Shown here in pieces: positions 57,547 to 64,000 of a stretch of 64,000 nucleotides of DNA. Location: contig NZ_JAMWYK010000002.1 in assembly GCF_023893635.1 (NCBI RefSeq), forward strand, positions 186,001 through 250,000, read 5' to 3'. This DNA comes from Fructobacillus apis. GTDB lineage: Bacteria > Bacillota > Bacilli > Lactobacillales > Lactobacillaceae. Within the stretch, counting starts at the first letter, position 1. Each line of letters starts with the position of its first letter. The translations under genes and the position numbers were made by a program. The notes beneath the pieces were generated by a model that was not told where the DNA came from, did not search any database, and was given only the letters and a program-made list of their open reading frames with translations.

Positions 57547-58148
57547 AGTTCGTTTCGTCCTTCGATTGACTTAATTAACGTTAGTTGATCGGCATAATCG
57601 ATGTCAGATCCCACCGCGAGGCCGGAGGCCAAGCGTGTGACTTTGATGTTTGCAGGCTTTACCAAACGGGCGATGTACATGGCGGTTGCCTCACCGTCCG
57701 TGTTGGCGTTTGTCCCAACAATCACTTCTTTAATTTCATCATCCTTTGATAAACGACGGATTAAAGCCGGTAAGTTAATGTCTTCCGGACCAGTTCCTGC
57801 GGATGGTGAAATCACACCGTTCAAAACATGGTACAAACCGTGGTATTCCTGGGTTTGTTCCATGGCCATGACGTCCTTTGGGTTTTGGAGAACCAAAACA
57901 ACGGAACGGTCACGACTCTCGTCTTGACAGATAAAGCAGGGATTTTCGTCCTTACTGGTAATATTACCGCAAATCTCACAAAAAGTAATGGAATCCTTGG
58001 CATTTGAGAGTGCAGAAGAAAACTTCTTAACGTCTTCTTCGTCCATGGCCAAGGTGTAAAAGGCCAAACGTGAAGCCGTCTTTGCCCCAATCCCTGGCAA
58101 TTTCGAGTATGAGTCGATTAATTTAGCAATCGGTTCTGGGTACTGCAT
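57543..58148 (-). CDS. recR: Recombination mediator RecR
   Basis: 201 residues. Helix-hairpin-helix [19 protein letters not shown], zinc finger [18 protein letters not shown] with four Cys, Toprim domain [27 protein letters not shown] and a Walker-B-like [20 protein letters not shown]. It acts with RecO to load RecA. Starts ten bases after the dnaX stop; the ybaB/ebfC gene normally between dnaX and recR is missing here. Confidence 0.96.
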   Translation of the reverse strand: MQYPEPIAKLIDSYSKLPGIGAKTASRLAFYTLAMDEEDVKKFSSALSNAKDSITFCEICGNITSKDENPCFICQDESRDRSVVLVLQNPKDVMAMEQTQEYHGLYHVLNGVISPSAGTGPEDINLPALIRRLSKDDEIKEVIVGTNANTDGEATAMYIARLVKPANIKVTRLASGLAVGSDIDYADQLTLIKSIEGRNEL

Positions 58149-58157
58149 GAATCTTCC

Positions 58158-60260
58158 CTAATCTGTTTCTTCTTTTACCTGGACAAGGTCTTCACCAAAG
58201 AGGTCCTTGGCTTCTTGAACGAGGTCTTTTTTATCTTCTGTTTGTGCGGCTTCTTCCGCAGCTGGCTTAGCCGCTTGTGCTTTCTTTGTGCTTGCTTCTG
58301 GCAACACCGCTGGGTTCAGGTCAGAAAGCGCGATTTTTACCGTGTTTCCCGCCTTCAAGGCCTTCACGTAGCCGGCACGGTCTTCCTTCCACTCGTCTTG
58401 GCTACGAAGCACCAAGCGTTGTGGCAGTTCCGCTTCTTCGAGCACCTGGGCCAATTCGGCTTGCAGGTCAGCGTTTTTCAACGCGTTGTCCTTCATTGCC
58501 GGGAAATCAAAGGCCAAGACCAAGGCGTCCAATGAGGCGGCCACTGGTTCGGCCGTCTGCAAGATCGCCTGTTCCTTCACGGCAAAGTCAGAGACGATGT
58601 CCGGCCATGCGGACTGCGCCTTGTTCAACTGATCGCGCTTTGCCTGTGACAAGACGGCTTGCACGGGTTCGTTACCCGTGTAAACGGTGAGCTTGTTGTC
58701 GGCGGGAGAAGCGGACGGTTGAGTAGTAGCAGTAGCTGCTGGGGCTGCGTCTTGAGCAGGTTCAGCAGCGGGTGCCGGTGCTTGCTCTGGTGCTTCCGGT
58801 TCTGGTGCGGGCGCTTCGTCGACAACCGGTTCTTCAGCGACTGGTTCAGGTGCGGGCGCATCTGGCGTTTCTTGTTCCTGAGCCGGCGTTTCTTGTTCCT
58901 GAGCCGGCGTTTCTGCCGCAGGTTCTTCAACCGGAGCCTTTTCAGCGACTGGTTCAGCAGGAGCTGCTGTCTTTGGTGCAGGAGCAGGATCTGGAGCTTG
59001 CGCTGCCGTTTCTGCTTGAGGCGCTTGCGCCGCTGGCGTTTTCGTCGTTTCAGGAGCAGCTGCCATTGGTTGGGCAGGTTCCTCAGCTGTTGGAGCAGAC
59101 GTTTCCGCCGTTTGCTTTGGTGCAGCGGCCGGTGCAGGCTGCTTGGCAGTCTGGGCCGATGCCGTCTGCTGCGGCGCCGTAGGGGCCGCTTGTGCGGGTG
59201 TTTGCGCAACCGGAGCAGCTTGCGCCGTTCCCTGCGACAGCTGAACCGTCAAGATTTCCAAGTAGATGTCGGATTGCAAGGACTGTGCCAAGGCGGTCTT
59301 GACCTTGTCAATCGTCTGCAGCATCTCTTGAATCTTTGCCTGGCTCGTCGCCGCCAAGAAAGCCTTCAATTCAGCCTCCTTCGACTTCGCCTTCACCAAG
59401 TCCGGCGCCATGTCGACCAACATCACGTCACGCAGCGTCGCAATCAAGTCGGACAAGAAGCGGTTCGCGTCCTTACCCGAAAGCAAGATGGCAGACAATG
59501 ATTCAAGCGCTTCGGCGGTCTTTCCGGCGAGCACTTGGTGCAAGTAGGAAAGCACCTGGTCGATGTCGACCGAACCAGTAACGGTCAGGGCGTTTTCGAC
59601 CGTGACGAGGTCGGGGCCGAAGGCGATGACCTGGTCCATGATGGATAAGGCGTCACGCATTCCACCTTCAGCCGCAGTTGCAACCACGTCCAAGGCGGGT
59701 TCCTCGTAAGCCTGATCCTCTTGCTTCAAGATTTCTTCCAGGCGGTTTTTAATCGTTTGGTTTGAGAGACGCTTGAATTCAAAGCGCTGTGTACGAGACA
59801 AAATCGTTGCGGGCATCTTTTGAATCTCGGTCGTTGCAAGGATGAACTTCACCTGGGCTGGCGGTTCTTCCAAGGTCTTCAACAGGGCGTTGAAGGCACC
59901 GGTGGAGAGCATGTGCGCTTCATCGATGATGTAAATTTTGAAGGGCGCTTCAATGGGCGCGTAGTTGGCGGAATCCCGGATGGACCGGATTTCGTCAACC
60001 CCGTTGTTCGAGGCCGCATCGATTTCGATGATGTCGGGTTGGGCTGAGCCGGCTTGATCCGGTCCAATACCGTTTACTTCGCGGGCAAAGATTTTGGCAG
60101 CGGAGGTCTTACCCGTTCCACGTGGTCCAGCAAAGAGGTACGCGTGTCCCGTGGTCTTTTTGTCGATGGCGTTTTGCAAAGTCTTCGTGATGACTTCCTG
60201 TCCTACCATCTCTGAAAAAGTCTTTGGCCGGTAAACCCGGTACAATGCTTGATACGCCAT
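58158..60260 (-). CDS. dnaX: DNA polymerase III gamma/tau subunit (no zinc module)
   Basis: 700 residues. Clamp-loader ATPase: Walker A LFAGPRGTGKTSAAKIFARE, Walker B-type IIDEAHMLSTGAFNALLKTLEEPP and sensor 1 ATTEIQKMPATILSRTQRF. After Walker A the sequence runs EVNGIGPDQAGSAQPDIIEIDAASNN, so the Cys4 zinc module usual in DnaX is deleted. Residues about 385-545 are an Ala/Pro/Glu/Gln-rich linker with two identical 21-bp DNA repeats, followed by the tau C-terminal domain. Start at MAYQALYRVYRP (60260) after GGGAGAAACG. No slippage site of the E. coli kind is apparent. Confidence 0.94.
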   Translation of the reverse strand: MAYQALYRVYRPKTFSEMVGQEVITKTLQNAIDKKTTGHAYLFAGPRGTGKTSAAKIFAREVNGIGPDQAGSAQPDIIEIDAASNNGVDEIRSIRDSANYAPIEAPFKIYIIDEAHMLSTGAFNALLKTLEEPPAQVKFILATTEIQKMPATILSRTQRFEFKRLSNQTIKNRLEEILKQEDQAYEEPALDVVATAAEGGMRDALSIMDQVIAFGPDLVTVENALTVTGSVDIDQVLSYLHQVLAGKTAEALESLSAILLSGKDANRFLSDLIATLRDVMLVDMAPDLVKAKSKEAELKAFLAATSQAKIQEMLQTIDKVKTALAQSLQSDIYLEILTVQLSQGTAQAAPVAQTPAQAAPTAPQQTASAQTAKQPAPAAAPKQTAETSAPTAEEPAQPMAAAPETTKTPAAQAPQAETAAQAPDPAPAPKTAAPAEPVAEKAPVEEPAAETPAQEQETPAQEQETPDAPAPEPVAEEPVVDEAPAPEPEAPEQAPAPAAEPAQDAAPAATATTQPSASPADNKLTVYTGNEPVQAVLSQAKRDQLNKAQSAWPDIVSDFAVKEQAILQTAEPVAASLDALVLAFDFPAMKDNALKNADLQAELAQVLEEAELPQRLVLRSQDEWKEDRAGYVKALKAGNTVKIALSDLNPAVLPEASTKKAQAAKPAAEEAAQTEDKKDLVQEAKDLFGEDLVQVKEETD
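58868..58909 (-). repeat. 21-bp tandem duplication in the dnaX linker
   Basis: Two identical copies (58868-58888, 58889-58909), each encoding the heptad ETPAQEQ, in the disordered Ala/Pro/Glu linker of DnaX. Confidence 0.9.
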
Positions 60261-60273
60261 CGTTTCTCCCTTA

Positions 60274-60297
60274 CAAAAAAAGCCGCCCCAGGGCGGT
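60274..60297 (-). terminator. Terminator between ffs and dnaX
   Basis: Stem CCGCCC / GGGCGG with a 2-4-nt loop, followed by CTTTTTTT on the minus strand. Only 13-15 bp separate it from the dnaX start codon. Confidence 0.85.
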
Positions 60298-60300
60298 TTT

Positions 60301-60387
60301 GCTATGTACACAAGCACAAGGTCAAGCAATCTTAGAGCTGCTACATCTCTGTCCTGACTCGGTTCGAAAGAAAACCCTTGCCTGCCC
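60301..60387 (-). ncRNA. ffs: Signal recognition particle RNA (4.5S/small SRP RNA)
   Basis: Minus-strand RNA of about 87 nt. The conserved Ffh-binding hairpin is visible as GUCAGGACAGAG...AGCAGCUCUAAG, flanked by complementary arms that include GGCAAGG and CCTTG. It binds Ffh and targets nascent membrane proteins. Neighbour order tadA-ffs-dnaX is common in Lactobacillales. The 5' end near 60385 matches a promoter with TATAAT at 60392-60397. Exact ends are inferred. Confidence 0.93.
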
Positions 60388-60391
60388 TTTT

Positions 60392-60420
60392 ATTATATCG
60401 AAGTTTTGAACCCTAAGCAA
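60392..60420 (-). promoter_or_regulatory. Promoter of ffs
   Basis: -35 TTGCTT, 17-bp spacer, -10 TATAAT on the minus strand; start point about 60385. Confidence 0.78.
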
Positions 60421-60446
60421 ACAAATGCAGGTAAATTTTCTCCTAT

Positions 60447-60473
60447 AAAAACGAGCACCCAAACGGGTGCTCT
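60447..60473 (-). terminator. Terminator of tadA
   Basis: 8-bp stem GAGCACCC / GGGTGCTC with GTTT loop and CGTTTTTA on the minus strand. Confidence 0.87.
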
Positions 60474-60492
60474 CAAAACGTGAATCCAACGA

Positions 60493-61041
60493 CTATACTC
60501 CGGACTCGTCCGCCGGCAAGTCCCCAGATTCAGCTGCCTTAGCCGCCTTCTTCTTTGCCTTCGCCTTCTGTCGAAGGCTCTTGAAGAAGTCCTTCAACAG
60601 CGATGCGGACTCGTCTTTCAAGACGCCGGGGAACACCTTAACCTGATGGTTTAACCGGTCGTCTTCAAAGACAGCGTACAGTGACGTTACCGCCCCAGCC
60701 TTCTTATCTTGGGCACCGAAATAAACCAAAGGAATCCGCGCGTTTAGGATGGCACCGGCACACATCAAGCAGGGCTCCAACGTCACAAAGAGTGCGGTTT
60801 CCTCCAAACGCCAGGTACCGAGCTTGGCATTCGCTTCTAAAATCGCATGCATCTCGGCGTGCGCATCCGTTTTTTGATCTTCCTCACGCCGGTTACCAGC
60901 AGACGCGATGACCTCGCCATCTTTGACGATGACGGCCCCGATCGGCACTTCGCCGCGGTCACCCGCTTTCTTAGCTTCTTCCAAAGCGAGTTCCATGAAG
61001 TGTTTGATATCTTTTCCAGGAACAATTGGAACAACAGCCAT
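60493..61041 (-). CDS. tadA: tRNA(Arg) adenosine-34 deaminase
   Basis: 182 residues. It converts A34 to inosine in the tRNA-Arg wobble position. Zinc site: DAHAEMHAILEA (His, catalytic Glu) and LEPCLMCAGAILNARIPLVYFG (two Cys). The C-terminal tail of about 25 residues (QKAKAKKKAAKAAESGD) is basic then acidic and not part of the core. Its ATG overlaps the stop of the methyltransferase gene by one base. Closed by its own terminator before the ffs promoter. Confidence 0.93.
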   Translation of the reverse strand: MAVVPIVPGKDIKHFMELALEEAKKAGDRGEVPIGAVIVKDGEVIASAGNRREEDQKTDAHAEMHAILEANAKLGTWRLEETALFVTLEPCLMCAGAILNARIPLVYFGAQDKKAGAVTSLYAVFEDDRLNHQVKVFPGVLKDESASLLKDFFKSLRQKAKAKKKAAKAAESGDLPADESGV

Positions 61042-61673
61042 TAGTCTTGCTCCTTCTTAGGGTCCTTGGCCATCAAGATGAAGTAACCCTTCTTCTTTTC
61101 GATGATGGAAACGTCGTTAAAGACCGCTTCCAAGTTCTTTTGAGCAGATGGCGCGCCCTGCTTCTTTTGAAGAACGGCGATGATAGCGCCACCCTCGACC
61201 AAATGTTCCGTTGCGCCCTGCAACATGGCAGTGACGACCGGCTTTCCCGCACGAATCGGTGGATTAACCAGAATTAAGGCGTACTTATCCACAATGTTGT
61301 CGTAGATGGATGCCTGAAAAACGTTGGTGAGGCCTGAAACGCCGTTCCGGTCGCAGTTGACTTTGGCCAGGTCTAAGGCCCGATCGTTCACGTCGACCAT
61401 GTCCACCTCGCGCTTCCAAGCCTTGGCGACGGCGTTACCGACGGGACCGTAGCCAGTACCTAGGTCAAGGACTTTCCCTGGGACAAATTCTTGTGTGTCG
61501 GCCGCATCCAACATCACGCGGGTTCCAAAATCGATGGTCTTCTTAGAGAAAACACCGGCATCCGTCTTGAAGTGGAGGTTGTTGCCGAGGAGTTCGAAGT
61601 CGAATTCCTGGTAGTCGTGGGCCGCTGATGGGTCAGCCGTAAAGTATTGTTGACCGGAAACTTTCTCTGTCAT
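61041..61673 (-). CDS. Class I SAM methyltransferase, RsmC/YbxB-like
   Basis: 210 residues. SAM loop VLDLGTGYGPVGNAVAK and catalytic motif LILVNPPIRAGKPV (NPPI) place it in the RsmC/RlmG family; the YbxB subgroup often lies after the L7/L12 gene, as here. The substrate, probably a guanosine of rRNA, is not proven. It follows rplL after a terminator; AAGGATC precedes the ATG. Overlaps tadA by one base, suggesting a shared operon. Confidence 0.88.
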   Translation of the reverse strand: MTEKVSGQQYFTADPSAAHDYQEFDFELLGNNLHFKTDAGVFSKKTIDFGTRVMLDAADTQEFVPGKVLDLGTGYGPVGNAVAKAWKREVDMVDVNDRALDLAKVNCDRNGVSGLTNVFQASIYDNIVDKYALILVNPPIRAGKPVVTAMLQGATEHLVEGGAIIAVLQKKQGAPSAQKNLEAVFNDVSIIEKKKGYFILMAKDPKKEQD

Positions 61674-61713
61674 GGTCGATCCTTTCTTTCAATGAAACGT
61701 TTGATTTATGTAC

Positions 61714-61742
61714 AAAAAAAGAGCACTGATGTGCTCTTTTAA
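61714..61742 (-). terminator. Terminator after rplL
   Basis: 10-bp stem AAAAGAGCAC / GTGCTCTTTT with ATCA loop and T run on the minus strand. Confidence 0.9.
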
Positions 61743-61748
61743 TATGAA

Positions 61749-62117
61749 TTACTTCAAAGTAACTGAGGCACCAGTTTCTTCCAAAGCTTCCTTCATTGCG
61801 TTGGCATCAGCTTCGGCAACGCCTTCCTTGATAACTGAAGGTGCGTTGTCAACCAAGTCCTTAGCTTCCTTTAAACCAAGACCAGTTGCTTCACGAACTG
61901 CCTTGATAACCTTAACCTTTGCAGTACCTGCAGAAGTCAATTCAACGTCGAATTCTGACTTAGCTGCGCCACCTTCGGCACCAGCTGCACCAGCTGCGGC
62001 TACAGGAGCTGCTGCTGAAACGTCAAATTCTTCTTCAATAGCTGAAACCAAGTCAGCCAAGTCCAAAATCGTTGCATCCTTCAATGATGCGATAATCGCG
62101 TCTTTATCAAAAGCCAT
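61749..62117 (-). CDS. rplL: Ribosomal protein bL12 (L7/L12)
   Basis: 122 residues. N-terminal dimer domain [29 protein letters not shown], Ala/Gly hinge ([17 protein letters not shown]), and C-terminal factor-binding domain with [26 protein letters not shown]. It binds translation factors through the stalk. Cotranscribed with rplJ, 53 bp downstream of its stop. Confidence 0.98.
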   Translation of the reverse strand: MAFDKDAIIASLKDATILDLADLVSAIEEEFDVSAAAPVAAAGAAGAEGGAAKSEFDVELTSAGTAKVKVIKAVREATGLGLKEAKDLVDNAPSVIKEGVAEADANAMKEALEETGASVTLK

Positions 62118-62169
62118 GATTAAATTCCTCCATTTTTAAATGTTTAGTAAGTAATAGTTGTACTTATTA

Positions 62170-62691
62170 TTATTCGGCAGCTTCGGCAGTTTCGCCTTCA
62201 GCTTCCTTCTTTTCTTGCAATGCCTTAACAGCATATGCAAAGCTCCGGATAGGGAACTGGAACTCGGCCATCAATTGACCAAGCAAACCTTCACGTGAAG
62301 GCAAAGTAGCGTACTTGTTAAGGTCGTCAAGGGATACAACAGATCCATCAATAACACCACCCTTAACAACCAACTTTTCGTTGGCGTCAGCGTACTTCTT
62401 CAAAATGCGGGCTGGGGCAACAGCGTCGTCTTCTGAGAAGGCAACGGCCGTAGGACCAGCAAACAATTCGTTCAATTCTTCAAAGCCGGCTTCCTTGGTA
62501 GCGCGTACAAGAACCTTGTTCTTGATGACTTCCAAGACAACACCTTCTTGACGTAATTGGTGACGCAAATCAGTTGATTCCGCAACAGTCAAACCACGAG
62601 GGTTAACCACAACGGCTGAAGTTGAGTTCTTGAATTGATCAGCAACTTCTTGAACCTTTTGCGCCTTAAGTGCAATAGCTTGTTCACTCAT
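62170..62691 (-). CDS. rplJ: Ribosomal protein uL10
   Basis: 173 residues. Stalk base protein binding 23S rRNA and the L12 dimers. AVVVNPRGLTVAESTDLRHQLRQEGV and LFAGPTAVAFSEDDAVAPARIL are typical. Start at MSEQAIALKAQ (62691), nine bases after GGAAGGAG; the frame upstream to 62742 runs through the leader terminator and is not coding. Autoregulated through the L10 leader. Confidence 0.97.
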   Translation of the reverse strand: MSEQAIALKAQKVQEVADQFKNSTSAVVVNPRGLTVAESTDLRHQLRQEGVVLEVIKNKVLVRATKEAGFEELNELFAGPTAVAFSEDDAVAPARILKKYADANEKLVVKGGVIDGSVVSLDDLNKYATLPSREGLLGQLMAEFQFPIRSFAYAVKALQEKKEAEGETAEAAE

Positions 62692-62699
62692 GTGATATT

Positions 62700-62838
62700 C
62701 TCCTTCCTCAAGATTTTTTTGCAAAAGAAACCCGCCTGCCAAAAGACAGACGGGTAGTTAGTTGAATAACTTCCTCGGCAGGAGATTAAGGCGTAAACGC
62801 CACCTGAGTCTTAGGCAAAATTGATTTAATTTACTTGT
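62700..62838 (-). ncRNA. Ribosomal L10 leader with attenuator
   Basis: About 140 nt between the rplJ promoter and its ribosome-binding site, in the position of the L10 leader of Firmicutes, where L10-L12 binding represses the operon. A GC-rich stem ACCCGTCTGTC / GCAGGCGGGT (62730-62755) followed by TTCTTTT acts as attenuator. Internal stems such as GGCGTTTACGCC support a structured RNA. Confidence 0.83.
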
Positions 62839-62840
62839 TA

Positions 62841-62869
62841 AGTCTAACAGGTTAATTGACGGCTGTCAA
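62841..62869 (-). promoter_or_regulatory. Promoter of rplJ-rplL
   Basis: -35 TTGACA, 17-bp spacer, -10 TAGACT on the minus strand. The -35 abuts the rplA stop codon. Confidence 0.87.
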
Positions 62870-63562
62870 TTAAAGAGATGAGACATCCAAAGTAACAGCT
62901 GGTGACATCGTTGAGGCAACAGCTACGTTAGAAACATAAGTTCCCTTAACAGCAGCTGGACGAGCCTTCAAGATAACAGCAGCGATTGCCTTGATGTTTT
63001 CAGCCAACTTAGCGTCGTCGAATGATACGCGACCAACAGTAACAGCAACGTTTCCGTCACGGTCAGTACGGTACGTAACTTGACCACCCTTAGCATCTGA
63101 AACGGCCTTCTTAACGTCCATCGTAACCGTACCCGTCTTAGGGTTTGGCATCAATCCCTTAGGACCCAATGCACGTCCAACACGACCAACTTGGGCCATC
63201 ATGTCAGGCGTTGCGATGGCAACGTCGAAGTCCAACCAACCGTCTTGGATCTTTTGAACCAAGTCAGCGGCACCAACGAAGTCAGCACCAGCGGCTTCAG
63301 CTTCCTTAGCCTTGTCTCCTTGAGCGAAGACAACAACCTTCTTCGTCTTACCAGAACCGTTTGGCAAAACCACGGCTCCACGAAGTTGTTGGTCAGCTTG
63401 ACGCGTGTCGACGTTCAACTTGAAAGTCAATTCAACAGATGCGTCGAAGTTGGCGTATGAAACTTCCTTCAACAAGGAAACACCTTCAGTCAAGTTGTAT
63501 GCCTTTTCGGCTTCAATCTTGGCTGCGGCTTCTAAATACTTTTTTCCGTGCTTAGTAGTCAT
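62870..63562 (-). CDS. rplA: Ribosomal protein uL1
   Basis: 230 residues. Forms the L1 stalk and can repress rplK-rplA in many bacteria. The block [20 protein letters not shown] is diagnostic, as is [17 protein letters not shown]. It overlaps the end of rplK by one base (TAATG), and its stop is next to the rplJ promoter. Confidence 0.98.
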   Translation of the reverse strand: MTTKHGKKYLEAAAKIEAEKAYNLTEGVSLLKEVSYANFDASVELTFKLNVDTRQADQQLRGAVVLPNGSGKTKKVVVFAQGDKAKEAEAAGADFVGAADLVQKIQDGWLDFDVAIATPDMMAQVGRVGRALGPKGLMPNPKTGTVTMDVKKAVSDAKGGQVTYRTDRDGNVAVTVGRVSFDDAKLAENIKAIAAVILKARPAAVKGTYVSNVAVASTMSPAVTLDVSSL

Positions 63563-64000
63563 TATTCTGCGTCCTCCTTGATTGCTGTTCCTTCAACAGT
63601 CAAGTCCACTCCGTTGACCGTAACACCCATTGAACGGGCAGTTCCTTCGATCATCTTCATGGCAGCTGTGACGTCGTTGGCGTTCAAATCGGCCATCTTG
63701 TTTTCCGCAATGGCACGGATTTGGTCAAGAGAAACGTCTCCAACCTTAGTACGGTTAGGTTCACCAGAACCCTTACCAACGATCTTACGCAATTGGTCGG
63801 CTGCTGGTGGCGTCTTCGTAACGAATTCGAATGAACGATCGTCGAAAACAGAAATTTCAACAGGGATAGTAGAACCAGCTTGGTCTGCAGTCCGTGCGTT
63901 AAATTCCTTAGTGAATTGGGCAATGTTAATACCCGCTTGACCCAAAGCAGGACCAACTGGTGGAGCTGGCGTTGCTTTGGCCGCTTCGATTTGAAGCTTT
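63562..64000 (-). CDS. rplK: Ribosomal protein uL11 (5' end outside window)
   Basis: The frame is open to the right window edge. The visible part starts [20 protein letters not shown], so only some leading residues are lost, and runs to the stop at 63562. [20 protein letters not shown] and the C-terminal rRNA-binding domain ([28 protein letters not shown]) are clear. It is part of the GTPase-associated centre. Coupled to rplA. Confidence 0.97.
   Translation of the reverse strand, partial: KLQIEAAKATPAPPVGPALGQAGINIAQFTKEFNARTADQAGSTIPVEISVFDDRSFEFVTKTPPAADQLRKIVGKGSGEPNRTKVGDVSLDQIRAIAENKMADLNANDVTAAMKMIEGTARSMGVTVNGVDLTVEGTAIKEDAE

Noticed and set aside
58659-59501. 280-codon plus-strand frame antisense to dnaX
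   Set aside because: Cys/Arg/Phe-rich artefact of the repetitive Ala/Pro/Glu linker of dnaX.
1-64000. Insertion sequences, prophage or CRISPR arrays
   Set aside because: No transposase, integrase, phage structural genes or regularly spaced repeats seen.

Overview
The window is a 64 kb stretch of low-to-mid GC Firmicutes chromosome, most likely from the Leuconostoc/Weissella/Fructobacillus branch of the Lactobacillales. This rests on a FabT-controlled acc/fab fatty-acid operon with FabK as enoyl reductase, a degradative-type HMG-CoA reductase, an L-2-hydroxyisocaproate dehydrogenase, a tmRNA tag reading AKNNNSYAVAA, a T-box in front of valS, and the gene orders ffs-dnaX-recR-yaaL-tmk-darA-holB-rsmI and rplK-rplA / rplJ-rplL. 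The species is not fixed by the sequence. No insertion sequence, prophage or CRISPR array is visible; this is ordinary core chromosome, mostly transcribed on the minus strand.

Layout: 1-2.2 kb, two envelope glycosyltransferases. 2.2-4.4 kb, a quinone reductase and two membrane proteins. 4.4-4.8 kb, ssrA (tmRNA). 4.8-15.3 kb, the complete fatty-acid operon fabZ1-fabT-fabH-acpP-fabK-fabD-fabG-fabF-accB-fabZ2-accC-accD-accA behind a promoter with a near-consensus FabT box. 15.3-21.5 kb, a phosphoesterase, gap, an ECF S component, an atypical disulfide reductase and metG. 21.7-25.2 kb, a cystine-type ABC transporter and a secreted nuclease behind a Cys-codon leader peptide and attenuator. 25.2-29.9 kb, tRNA-Leu, an ArsR regulator, mntH-uspA, a CDF metal exporter and a sirtuin. 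29.9-36.3 kb, an ipaB/evcA-like gene, mvaA, ppx, an LCP ligase, a LysM-CAP protein and a second KAS III. 36.4-39.4 kb, valS with its T-box. 39.4-44.0 kb, two small membrane proteins, nupC, pnuC, tRNA-Asn and hicDH. 44.1-47.1 kb, a glutamine-type ABC transporter. 47.2-51.0 kb, small genes, tRNA-Ser, nnrE and rlmH. 51.0-51.3 kb, a dense DnaA-box cluster. 51.5-60.4 kb, a VanY-type carboxypeptidase, tRNA-Lys, galE, an acyl-ACP thioesterase, the DNA-metabolism operon and the SRP RNA. 60.4-64 kb, tadA, a methyltransferase and the ribosomal stalk/L1/L11 genes.

The most striking element is at 21.69-21.89 kb. A consensus promoter drives a 24-codon leader peptide with three consecutive Cys codons. The leader's stop codon abuts one arm of a mutually exclusive antiterminator/terminator pair, and an amino-acid ABC transporter operon follows. 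The geometry fits classical ribosome-mediated attenuation by Cys-tRNA, a mechanism that is uncommon in Firmicutes. Other points of interest are the DnaA-box cluster beside rlmH without dnaA, an ssrA promoter embedded in the acc-operon terminator, DnaX and HolB without zinc modules, a cysteine-free sirtuin, an orphan HigA-like regulator with a perfect inverted-repeat operator, and structured leaders in front of pnuC and mntH.
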